From: Archangium lipolyticum
GTDB taxonomy: Bacteria > Myxococcota > Myxococcia > Myxococcales > Myxococcaceae
Length of the DNA stretch: 64,000 nt
Reading direction: 5' to 3'
Assembly (NCBI RefSeq): GCF_024623785.1
Contig: NZ_JANKBZ010000030.1
Span: 1 to 64,000, forward strand
How positions within the stretch are numbered: position 1 is the first letter of the stretch; each line of letters opens with the position of its first letter. A program made the position numbers and the translations under genes. The notes under the pieces are model-generated. The model ran no database searches, was not told the origin of the DNA, and saw only the letters and a program-made list of their open reading frames with translations. This document shows, piece by piece, positions 1 to 7,270 of this stretch.

Positions 1-1
1 C

Positions 2-181
2 GCCGGGCGCCAACGGCTCGTCCGCTTACTTGTCGAGCGGGTCATCGTGCTGGGGGAGGACGTCACCATCGAGCATGCCGTGCCCCTCTCCGGTCGTTTT
101 TGTCGTTTGCGTCCTGATGATCGACGTGTTCGCCTGTCTGCGGTGTGGAGGCAGGCTCACTCAGGGGATGGCCCGAGATGA
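2..181 (+). CDS. C-terminal fragment of a large serine recombinase (partial, runs off the left edge)
   Basis: An open frame enters from the left edge and stops at TGA 179-181. It reads RQRLVRLLVERVIVLGEDV and ends in an Arg-rich tail containing PLSGRFCRLRPDD. From memory this pattern, a hydrophobic helix LVRLLVERV followed by a short beta segment and a basic tail, is the usual C terminus of large serine (resolvase-type) recombinases in myxobacteria. The catalytic resolvase domain would lie left of the window and cannot be checked. It sits next to the 3' end of the tmRNA gene, a classic insertion locus, so the region to the left may be an integrated element. The family call is probable, not certain. 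Confidence 0.55.
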   Translation, partial: AGRQRLVRLLVERVIVLGEDVTIEHAVPLSGRFCRLRPDDRRVRLSAVWRQAHSGDGPR

Positions 182-345
182 TGGGCCGCTCACCGACGCC
201 CGAAGACCTCGTGGTCCCCATGCCCCGGCCGACCAACCGAGGCCCCCGCGTGGAGTTCGGCGGAATGCGGACGGACCACCACTCCTACAAGCGGCTGGTG
301 AAGGACATGGAGGCGCTCGGCCCGCGGCACCGGCGGGGGGCATGA
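178..345 (+). CDS. Small hypothetical protein translationally coupled to the recombinase
   Basis: ATG at 178 overlaps the recombinase stop (ATGA), with a second ATG at 181. The frame encodes 55 residues and stops just before the tmRNA terminator. The protein is basic and Pro-rich at the start (SPTPEDLVVPMPRPTNRGPR), and its C-terminal part could form a short helix (SYKRLVKDMEAL). I recognise no family. The overlap with the recombinase stop is the main argument that it is real. A small accessory factor of an integrative element is possible but unsupported beyond position. Confidence 0.4.
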   Translation: MMGRSPTPEDLVVPMPRPTNRGPRVEFGGMRTDHHSYKRLVKDMEALGPRHRRGA

Positions 346-358
346 CCTGCGCCGACAA

Positions 359-395
359 AGAAAAAGGCCCCAGGTTCCAGAGAACCTGAGGCCCT
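359..395 (-). terminator. Rho-independent terminator of the tmRNA gene
   Basis: Read on the minus strand, just past the mature tmRNA 3' end, a GC-rich stem (GCCTCAGGTTC paired with GAACCTGGGGC, loop about 4 nt) is followed directly by a run of five T residues. This is a textbook intrinsic terminator for a minus-strand transcript. Confidence 0.85.
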
Positions 396-401
396 GAAGA
401 G

Positions 402-761
402 TGGAGGCGGCGGGAATCGAACCCGCGTCCGAAAGCCTTCCGTCCTTTGACCCTACGTGCGTAGTCCGCGGTTTGTTACGTCCCGCAGGCTCCCACGGAC
501 GGGATCCTACGAGCCGGTCCTGGTTGATCTCACCGCCGAGAGTCCAGGCACCCTCGACGGCCAGCCCGCATTATGACGGTCCTACCCCACCCCACGGGCC
601 GAGAGCGGGAGGACCGCGCACTAGGAACTGTTGTTAGGCAGCCAGCGCGAGCTCAACGTTGTCGTTGGCTTTTGTGTCTTTGTCGGTGGTTTTACGAGCG
701 AACCAACAAGCTCGGCACGCGTCTCGAACTTCCATGCCCCCGTCGAAACCAGGTCGCCCCC
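402..761 (-). ncRNA. ssrA: tmRNA (transfer-messenger RNA), one-piece
   Basis: tmRNA rescues stalled ribosomes with SmpB. It acts first as an alanyl-tRNA and then as an mRNA that appends a degradation tag. On the minus strand the 5' end GGGGGC (761-756) pairs with GCCUCC (408-403) to form a six-pair acceptor stem whose third pair is G-U, the alanine identity element. The T arm GGTTCGATTCC lies just before the 3' side, and the 5' domain carries the conserved TGGTTTCGAC. CCA is not encoded: the discriminator A at 402 is followed by C then T, so CCA must be added enzymatically. The length is about 360 nt in one piece, not permuted. Its partner gene smpB lies at 40934-41416. The recombinase fragment just beyond the 3' end suggests the locus has served as an insertion site. 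Confidence 0.96.
634..669 (-). other. tmRNA tag-peptide reading frame (ANDNVELALAA, stop)
   Basis: Within ssrA, read on the minus strand from 669, the resume codon GCC opens a frame of 11 codons, ANDNVELALAA, closed by TAA at 636-634. With the alanine donated by the charged tmRNA the full tag would be AANDNVELALAA. The terminal LAA is the ClpX recognition signal. The N-terminal AANDN resembles the segment that SspB contacts in characterised tags. An sspB-like gene is present at 40367-40903. Confidence 0.93.
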
Positions 762-803
762 TTCGGGCACTTCAACTTCGCTCACTTCCTCGTTGCTCCA
801 TTC

Positions 804-831
804 ACCTTAACCGCTGACGGCACCGGGTCAA
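804..831 (-). promoter_or_regulatory. Putative sigma-70-type promoter of ssrA
   Basis: On the minus strand upstream of the tmRNA 5' end there is a -35-like TTGACC (831-826), a 16-nt spacer and a -10-like TAAGGT (809-804). A start near 795 would give a leader of roughly 35 nt, to be removed by RNase P. Found by eye only. Confidence 0.4.
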
Positions 832-950
832 TCCTTCTGACGACCCCCGGTGTCGTTCTCCAACACCCACTTCCCACGCACGCCCGCCCGTGGGAATAGC
901 AACCAGGCTGCTACGTTCTCCGGCCCCCACCTCGTGGGTGCTTCAGCGAC

Positions 951-2321
951 ATGAGAACGCGCATGACCCAACGCCTCCTTCCCCTCCTGCTCCTCTTGCT
1001 GGGAGTCGCCCTCCCGGCCGCAGCCGAGCAGGTCCCCGCTTCCCCCTTCTTCCCCTACCCCATGCAGGTCGACCGCCTCCCCAACGGGCTCACGGTCGTC
1101 CGCGTGCCCTTCAAGTCGCCCGGCCTCATCGCCTACCAGACCGTGGTGCGCGTGGGCTCTCGCAACGAGGTCGAGCCCGGCCGCACCGGCTTCGCCCACT
1201 TCTTCGAGCACATGATGTTCAAGGGCACGAAGAACTTCCCCGAGGGCGAGCGCGAGAAGGTCATCAGCACCTACGGCTTCGATGACAACGCCTTCACCTC
1301 CGACGACATCACCGTCTACCACTCGTACGGCCCCACCGCCGGCCTCGAGAAGCTCGTGGAGATCGAGGCCGACCGCTTCCGCAACCTCGAGTACTCCGAG
1401 CCCTCCTTCCAGACCGAGGCCCTCGCAGTGCTCGGCGAGTACCACAAGAACGCCGCCCAGCCCTACCTGAAGATCGAGGAGGAGCTCGGCCGCACCGCCT
1501 TCACCAAGCACACCTACGGGCACACCACGCTCGGCTACTACGAAGACGTCAAGGCCATGCCCCAGGCCTACCAGTACAGCCGCACCTTCTTCGAGCGCTG
1601 GTACACCCCGGACAACGTCCTCCTCTTCGTCGTCGGCGACTTCGATGACGACAAGCTCATGCAGGCCGTGCGCAAGCACTACGGCCCGTGGGATCGCAAG
1701 GTCGCCTCCGTCAACGTGCCCACCGAGCCGCCCCAGACCAAGGAGCGCTCCGTCCACATCGACTGGCCCCAGAGCACCCAGCCCCGCCACTTCCATGCCT
1801 GGCGCACCCCCGCGGCCCGGCTCGACACCGCCAACGCCGCCATCCAGGCCGTGCTCGCCGACTACCTCGTGGGCTCCACCAGCCCCCTCTACAAGGAGCT
1901 CGTGCTGGACAAGCAGCTCGCCCAGGACATCGGCAGCGACTTCGGCCTCCACCGCGACCCGCACCTCTTCAGTGTCGTCGCCGTCCTCCAGAAGGAAGAG
2001 AACCGCGCCGCCGTGGCCAGCGCCTTCAACGCCGCGGTGAAGGAGCTCGCCACCGGCAAGGTGGATGCCTCCCGCGTCGAGGCCATCAAGAGCAACACCC
2101 GCTATGGCCTCCTCATGGGCATGGAGACGGCCAAGTCCGTGGCCACCCAGCTCTCCGTGTACGCCGGCATCTACGGCACGCCCGACGCGCTCGCCCGCCA
2201 CTACCAGAGGGTCTCCGAGGTGAAGCCCTCCGACCTCGTCACCTTCGCCAAGAAGTACCTCACCGCCGCCAACCGCACCGTGCTCACCCTCACCCCCAAG
2301 ACGGCCGGAGGTCAGAAGTGA
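951..2321 (+). CDS. M16 family zinc metallopeptidase, catalytic partner, secreted
   Basis: 456 residues. It begins with a signal peptide (LLPLLLLLLGVALPAAA, residues 9-25), so it is exported to the periplasm or beyond. The inverted zinc motif HFFEH is at residues 83-87 (H83, E86, H87), and a downstream acidic residue in the VLGEYHKN segment is the likely third ligand, as in M16B pitrilysin-like processing peptidases. The length fits a two-domain M16B subunit. ATG 951 is used; ATG 963 (MTQRLL) is an equally good start. The stop overlaps the ATG of the next gene (TGATG), so the two are co-translated. In many bacteria such tandem pairs form one active and one inactive subunit, as seems to be the case here. 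Confidence 0.9.
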   Translation: MRTRMTQRLLPLLLLLLGVALPAAAEQVPASPFFPYPMQVDRLPNGLTVVRVPFKSPGLIAYQTVVRVGSRNEVEPGRTGFAHFFEHMMFKGTKNFPEGEREKVISTYGFDDNAFTSDDITVYHSYGPTAGLEKLVEIEADRFRNLEYSEPSFQTEALAVLGEYHKNAAQPYLKIEEELGRTAFTKHTYGHTTLGYYEDVKAMPQAYQYSRTFFERWYTPDNVLLFVVGDFDDDKLMQAVRKHYGPWDRKVASVNVPTEPPQTKERSVHIDWPQSTQPRHFHAWRTPAARLDTANAAIQAVLADYLVGSTSPLYKELVLDKQLAQDIGSDFGLHRDPHLFSVVAVLQKEENRAAVASAFNAAVKELATGKVDASRVEAIKSNTRYGLLMGMETAKSVATQLSVYAGIYGTPDALARHYQRVSEVKPSDLVTFAKKYLTAANRTVLTLTPKTAGGQK

Positions 2322-3937
2322 TGCGTTCCCTCATGTCCCGCTCCCTCTTCCTCTCCGCCGCGCTGAGCCTCGGCGGCTGCGCCACCACCTCCCAGACCTC
2401 TCCCCCGCCCGAGGCCCCCGCGCCCCAGGCCACGCAGCAGGAGCAGGCACAGGCCCCCGCCGAGCCCCAGGTTCCGGCCACCGTGCCCTCGGTGCCCCTC
2501 CACCGGCCCGCGCCCATGCAGCTCGTCGTGCAGGCCAATCCCGCCAGCCCCATCGTCAGCTTCCGGCTCGTCTTCCACTCGGGCTCGGTGGATGACCCGA
2601 AGGGCAAGGAGGGCCTCACCGCCCTCACCGCCGACGTTCTCTCCGAAGGTGGCACGCGCAGCCTCACCTCCGCCCAGCTCCTCGAGGCCCTCTTCCCCAT
2701 GGCCGCCGAGCTGAACGCCTCCACCGACAAGGAGCTCACCGTCTTCTCCGGCCGCGTCCACAAGGACCACCTGGCCCGCTTCCTCGACATCTTCACCGAC
2801 GTGCTCCTCGCGCCCCGTTTCTCCCCGCAGGAGTTCGAGCGGCTCCGCGCCCGCGCCCTCAGCGACGTGCGCAACGGGCTGCGCAGCGAGAACGACGAGA
2901 TGCTCGGCAAGGTGGCCCTCGATGCCCTCCTCTACCAGGGCCACCCCTACGCGCACTTCGTGGGCGGCACCGAGAAGGGTCTGGAGTCCATCACCCTCGA
3001 CGACGTGAAGGCCCATGCCGCCCGCGTCTTCACCCAGGACCGGCTCGTCATCGGACTCGCCGGCCCCGTGGACGAGGCGCTCCAGAAGACCGTCGTCTCG
3101 CGCCTGTCCGCCCTCCCGGCCACCGGCGCGCCCCGCGTGGAGCTGCCGCCCGTGCCCACCACCGCCGGCCGCGCCATCGTGGTGCAGAAGCCCACCCTCT
3201 CCACCGCCGTCTCCCTGGGCTACGTCACCCCCATGCGCCGCGGGGATCCGGACTTCTTCCCCGTGTCCTTCGCCCTCTCGTACCTCGGTGAGCACCGCCA
3301 GTCCTCCGGCGTCCTCTTCAGCGAGCTGCGTGAGAAGCGCGGCCTCAACTACGGCGACTACGCCTACGCCGAGCACTTCATCGAGCACCCCGGCACCACC
3401 TACAACCGCACCAACATCGCGCGCACCCAGCAGGACGTCACCGTGTGGATCCGCCCGGTGGTGCCCGGCAATGGAATGTTCGCCACACGCGGCGCCCTCT
3501 ACTTCCTCGACCGGCTGGTGAAGCAGGGCATCCCCCAGGACCAGTTCGAGCTCCGCCGCGGCTTCCTCCTCGGCTACACCCGCCTGTGGGAGCAGACCGA
3601 TCAGCGCCGGCTCGGGTACGCCATCGACTCGCTCTTCTACGGCACGCCGGACTTCCTGGAGCAGTACCGCGCCGCGCTCGCGAAGATGACTCCCGAGTCC
3701 GTCCAGGCCGCCGTCCGCCGGCAGATCCGCCCCGAGTCCCTCAACTTCGCCTTCGTCACCCAGGACGCCGACGGGCTCGCGAAGCTGTTGAAGGAGCAGC
3801 CTCCCTCTCCCATCTCCTATGCCTCGCCCAAGCCGCCCGAGCTCCTCAACGAGGACAAGGCCATCATCGCCCTGCCCCTTCCCATCCGGGCCGATGCCGT
3901 CCAGGTCGTGCCCGCGCAGACCTTCATGGAGAAGTAG
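2321..3937 (+). CDS. M16 family peptidase-like lipoprotein lacking the zinc motif (non-catalytic partner)
   Basis: 538 residues. The N terminus is a lipoprotein signal with lipobox LGGC followed by a Pro/Ala/Gln-rich linker of about 50 residues, so it should be membrane-anchored. The M16 fold is recognisable (FRLVFHSGSVDDPKGKEG; SELREKRGLNYGDYAY), but the position of the HxxEH motif reads LTALTADVLSEGG, with no zinc ligands. The second half keeps the Arg/Tyr pair typical of the substrate-binding C-terminal domain of inactive subunits. Its start overlaps the stop of the upstream catalytic M16 gene, which supports a heterodimeric periplasmic peptidase tethered by this subunit. Substrate unknown. 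Confidence 0.87.
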   Translation: MRSLMSRSLFLSAALSLGGCATTSQTSPPPEAPAPQATQQEQAQAPAEPQVPATVPSVPLHRPAPMQLVVQANPASPIVSFRLVFHSGSVDDPKGKEGLTALTADVLSEGGTRSLTSAQLLEALFPMAAELNASTDKELTVFSGRVHKDHLARFLDIFTDVLLAPRFSPQEFERLRARALSDVRNGLRSENDEMLGKVALDALLYQGHPYAHFVGGTEKGLESITLDDVKAHAARVFTQDRLVIGLAGPVDEALQKTVVSRLSALPATGAPRVELPPVPTTAGRAIVVQKPTLSTAVSLGYVTPMRRGDPDFFPVSFALSYLGEHRQSSGVLFSELREKRGLNYGDYAYAEHFIEHPGTTYNRTNIARTQQDVTVWIRPVVPGNGMFATRGALYFLDRLVKQGIPQDQFELRRGFLLGYTRLWEQTDQRRLGYAIDSLFYGTPDFLEQYRAALAKMTPESVQAAVRRQIRPESLNFAFVTQDADGLAKLLKEQPPSPISYASPKPPELLNEDKAIIALPLPIRADAVQVVPAQTFMEK

Positions 3938-3960
3938 CGCACGGCTGTAGTGCTTCCGGA

Positions 3961-3997
3961 CACTCCCGAGGGGGTTTTCTTCCGCCCCCCGGGAGTG
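3961..3997 (+). terminator. Strong hairpin after the M16 gene pair
   Basis: CACTCCCG at 3961-3968 is perfectly complementary to CGGGAGTG at the right end, with further G/C pairing inside and a T-rich loop. There is no T tract after the stem, so it may be a weak terminator or mRNA-stabilising stem-loop rather than a classic intrinsic terminator. Confidence 0.45.
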
Positions 3998-4055
3998 GGT
4001 GGTATGAGCCGCCACGACAGGCCCGAATTTCCGGGCCTCTCCCTGGGAGCGGTCC

Positions 4056-5819
4056 TTGCGAAGCGCAGCAACCCGACTCGCAGTGGTGTGCCTGCTGCTG
4101 GCCGGTATGGCCGCGCGGGCGGACCATGATCCCTTCGCGCGCGGCTTCGACGCCGTGCCGCTGAAGGCCACCCCTGCCCAGAGGAGTGGCATCGCCCTCG
4201 AAGGCGCCGCGGCCGACCCCGCCGGCAGCTTCCGGGGTGCCCTCCTCTTCGACTACAACCGCGGCATCCTCGCCCTCAAGCTGGGCGACGAGAAGCTGGG
4301 AGATCTCCTCCCCTACCGGCTCGACGCGCACGCGCTCTTCGCCTGGCAGCTCCACCGCCGGCTGGAGATCGCCGCGGACGTGCCCTTCACCCTCACCCAG
4401 GGTGACCGCTTCCAGTTGCTGCGCGATGCCCTCAACGCCCAGGACTTCCCCGGCGCCGCCGGCGTGAACACGTACGGCTTCGGCGACGTGCGGCTCCAGC
4501 CCCGCGCCTTCCTCCTGCTGCCCGAGGACTTCCCCGTGGGCGTCGCGCTCTCCGCCGAGGTGCGCCTGCCCACCGGGAATGGCGACAGCTTCCTCGGTGA
4601 GCGCAGCGTCCTGGTGGCCCCGCGGCTCGCCGTGGAGCGCGCCTTCGGCCCCGTGCGCGTGCTCGGCAACCTGGGCCTGCGCCTGCGCCCCCAGCATGCC
4701 CAGTACCTCAACCTCTACGTCGGCAACGAGGTGACCTTCGGCGCTGGCGCCATCGTGGACCTGCCCGACGTCGGCCCCCTCTTCAACGTGCAGGCCATCG
4801 CCGAGATGCACCTCGCCACGCCCACCTCCGCCCCCTTCAACTTCCGCCAGGCCGACTCCCTCAAGACGCCCTGGGAGGTGCTCGGCGGCGTGCGCGCCCA
4901 CCTCTACCAGGGCTGGGGCCTGGAGCTGGACGTGGGCCGCGGCGTGACGCTCGGCAGCGGCTACGGCCGCGAGGAGCTGCGCGTCATCTTCGCCCTCCGC
5001 TACGACGAGACGTTCCTCGACTCCGACGGAGATGGCGTCCGCGACTCGTTCGACAAGTGCCCCAACGAGCTCGAGGACACCGACGGCTTCCAGGACAACG
5101 ACGGCTGCCCGGAGCCGGACAACGATGGCGATGGCGTCGTCGACGGCCAGGACCAGTGCCCGGATTCCGCCGGCGACCCGGCCCAGGGTGGTTGTGGTGA
5201 CGCCGATGGGGATGGTGTGCCCGACGGCCAGGATCTCTGCCCCGACAAGGCCGGCCCCAAGGGCTATGACGGCTGCCCCGACGCCGATGGCGACGAGGTG
5301 CCCGACAACGTCGACGAGTGCCCCGACCAGTCCGGCACTCCCGAGGCCGATGGCTGCCCCATCGACAACCCGCCGCTCGTGGTCGTCGAGTCCGACCGCA
5401 TCCGCATCAAGGGCAACATCCTCTTCGAGACGGGCTCCGCCACCATCCAGAAGCAGTCGCTCAAGCTGCTCGACGAGGTGGCCATCGTGCTCGCACGCAA
5501 CCCCGAGCTCGGGCCCGTCCTCATCGAGGGTCACACCGACAACGTCGGCTCCGACACCCTCAACCTGAACCTGTCCCAGCGGCGCGCCCAGTCCGTCATG
5601 AACTACCTCATCTCCAAGGACATCGACGCCGAGCGCCTGCGCGCCAAGGGCTTCGGTGAGTCCAGGCCCATCGCCACCAATGGCACGTCGCTCGGCCGCG
5701 CCAAGAACCGCCGCGTCGAGTTCCGTCTCATCAAGTCCGAGGTGGAGACGCCCGCGCGCACCGTGCCCGCGGAGAAGAAGGGCACGGGCAACGACAAGGG
5801 CAACGGCGGAAAGCAGTAG
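4056..5819 (+). CDS. OmpA-family outer membrane protein with thrombospondin type 3 repeats
   Basis: 587 residues from a TTG start with an upstream GGGAG. A signal peptide (LAVVCLLLAGMAARA) is followed by a beta-rich region of about 290 residues with alternating hydrophobic/aromatic strands, probably an outer-membrane barrel. Residues about 322-445 contain repeated calcium-binding DxDxDG segments (SDGDGVRDSFDKCPNE, DNDGDGVVDGQDQCP, DADGDGVPDGQDLCP, DADGDEVPDNVDECP), typical of thrombospondin type 3 repeats. The C terminus is an OmpA peptidoglycan-binding domain (ILFETGSATI; IEGHTDNVGS; LSQRRAQSV; KNRRVEF). The protein would link outer membrane and cell wall. No clear operon partner; it follows the hairpin at 3961-3997. 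Confidence 0.9.
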   Translation: MRSAATRLAVVCLLLAGMAARADHDPFARGFDAVPLKATPAQRSGIALEGAAADPAGSFRGALLFDYNRGILALKLGDEKLGDLLPYRLDAHALFAWQLHRRLEIAADVPFTLTQGDRFQLLRDALNAQDFPGAAGVNTYGFGDVRLQPRAFLLLPEDFPVGVALSAEVRLPTGNGDSFLGERSVLVAPRLAVERAFGPVRVLGNLGLRLRPQHAQYLNLYVGNEVTFGAGAIVDLPDVGPLFNVQAIAEMHLATPTSAPFNFRQADSLKTPWEVLGGVRAHLYQGWGLELDVGRGVTLGSGYGREELRVIFALRYDETFLDSDGDGVRDSFDKCPNELEDTDGFQDNDGCPEPDNDGDGVVDGQDQCPDSAGDPAQGGCGDADGDGVPDGQDLCPDKAGPKGYDGCPDADGDEVPDNVDECPDQSGTPEADGCPIDNPPLVVVESDRIRIKGNILFETGSATIQKQSLKLLDEVAIVLARNPELGPVLIEGHTDNVGSDTLNLNLSQRRAQSVMNYLISKDIDAERLRAKGFGESRPIATNGTSLGRAKNRRVEFRLIKSEVETPARTVPAEKKGTGNDKGNGGKQ

Positions 5820-5925
5820 AGGGGCTCGCCCGGGGAGGTACCAGCGGGTGGAGGGGTGGGCAATCCCAGCCCCCTCCCCCCTATAGTGCGGGAAACCACC
5901 CCGCTTCCCCACTCCCGGAGTCGAG

Positions 5926-7248
5926 ATGTCGAAGAGTCCCCGCCTGGCGTCCCAGGGTCTGAGTCACCAGGATGTGCTCTCGCGGATGCGCGAGATGCGC
6001 ACCGAGGATGCCCGTTGGCAGGAGGGGCGGACCTGGAGCCTCGTCTACAACGCGGGCGAGGATCTCCGCCGTCTGGCCGCCGAGGCGTACACCGAGTTCA
6101 TGTCCGAGAACGGCCTCAGCCCCCTGGCCTTCCCCAGCCTGAGGCGCTTCGAAGCCGAGGTGCTCACCATCGCGGCGGAGCTCTTCCACGGCGAGACCGC
6201 CGCGGGGACCATGACGTCCGGAGGCACCGAGTCCATCCTCATGGCCGTCAAGACGGCCCGGGACTTCGCTCGCGCCGAGCGCGGCATCTCCGAGCCGGAG
6301 ATGGTGCTGCCCGCCACCGTCCACCCCGCCTTCCAGAAGGCCGCCCACTACTTCGGGGTGAAGGCCATCAACGTCCCCGTGGGGCCCGACTTCCGCGCGG
6401 ACGTGGCCGCCATGCGCGCCGCCATCGGCCCTCGCACCGTGCTCGTCGTCGGCTCCGCTCCCGCCTACCCGCACGGGGTGATCGATCCCATCTCCGAGCT
6501 CGCCGCCCTGGCCCAGGAGAAGGGTGTCCTCTGCCACGTGGATGCCTGCCTCGGCGGCTTCCTCCTGCCCTTCGCCAGGCGGCTCGGCCACGCCATTCCC
6601 GACTTCGACTTCGCCGTGCCCGGCGTCACCAGCCTCTCGGCGGACCTGCACAAGTACGGCTACGCCGCCAAGGGCGCCTCCATCGTCCTCTACCGCACCC
6701 CCGAGCTGCGCCGGCACCAGTTCTTCACCTTCGCCAACTGGAGCGGCGGCATCTACGCCTCGCCCTCCATGGCCGGCACCCGCCCCGGTGGTGCCATCGC
6801 CGCCGCCTGGGCCGTCCTCAAGTACCTCGGCGAGGAGGGCTACCTGCGACTGGCCGGCACGGTGCTCGACACCTCGAGGGCCCTGCGCGAGGGCATCGCC
6901 GCCATCCCCGGGCTGAAGCTGCTGGGAGACCCCCGGCTCAGCGTCTTCGCCTTCTCCTCGGACTCCCTGGACGTGTACGCGCTGGGCGATGCCATGGAGG
7001 CCCGCGGCTGGAAGCTGGACCGGCAGATGATGCCCCCCGCGCTGCACCTCATGGTGACGCCCGCCCATGCCGCCGTGGTCGAGCCCTTCCTCGCGGACCT
7101 GCGCGCGTGCGCCGCCAGCCTCGCCTCCGGTGAGCCCGCTCCGGACGGCAGTGCCGCCATGTACGGCATGCTGGGCGCCATCCCCGACAAGAGCGAGGCC
7201 GAGGGCTTCATCCTCCAGTTCATGGACGCGCTGTACGCCAACGAGTGA
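5926..7248 (+). CDS. PLP-dependent sphingosine-1-phosphate-lyase-like enzyme
   Basis: 440 residues, group II decarboxylase/aminotransferase fold. The PLP lysine is K243 in DLHKYGYAAKG, matching the S1P-lyase version (DTHKYGYAPKG in animal enzymes). Other family-specific stretches line up from memory: GTMTSGGTESILMAVK (cofactor phosphate site), GGIYASPSMAGTRPGG, and the C-terminal MYGMLGAIPD and FMDALY. The expected reaction splits phosphorylated long-chain bases into phosphoethanolamine and a fatty aldehyde. Unlike eukaryotic enzymes there is no N-terminal membrane anchor. Myxobacteria are known to contain sphingolipids, which makes the activity plausible. Alternative: a generic amino-acid decarboxylase, less likely given the motif matches. 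The next gene begins 22 nt downstream, so the barrel protein may be co-transcribed. Confidence 0.85.
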   Translation: MSKSPRLASQGLSHQDVLSRMREMRTEDARWQEGRTWSLVYNAGEDLRRLAAEAYTEFMSENGLSPLAFPSLRRFEAEVLTIAAELFHGETAAGTMTSGGTESILMAVKTARDFARAERGISEPEMVLPATVHPAFQKAAHYFGVKAINVPVGPDFRADVAAMRAAIGPRTVLVVGSAPAYPHGVIDPISELAALAQEKGVLCHVDACLGGFLLPFARRLGHAIPDFDFAVPGVTSLSADLHKYGYAAKGASIVLYRTPELRRHQFFTFANWSGGIYASPSMAGTRPGGAIAAAWAVLKYLGEEGYLRLAGTVLDTSRALREGIAAIPGLKLLGDPRLSVFAFSSDSLDVYALGDAMEARGWKLDRQMMPPALHLMVTPAHAAVVEPFLADLRACAASLASGEPAPDGSAAMYGMLGAIPDKSEAEGFILQFMDALYANE

Positions 7249-7270
7249 TGGAACAGGCCGGGGGGCCACC

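Noticed and set aside
828-2201. 457-codon minus-strand frame opposite the first M16 gene
   Set aside because: Antisense shadow; Val/Gly/His-rich composition and no domain, while the plus strand has a complete M16 peptidase.
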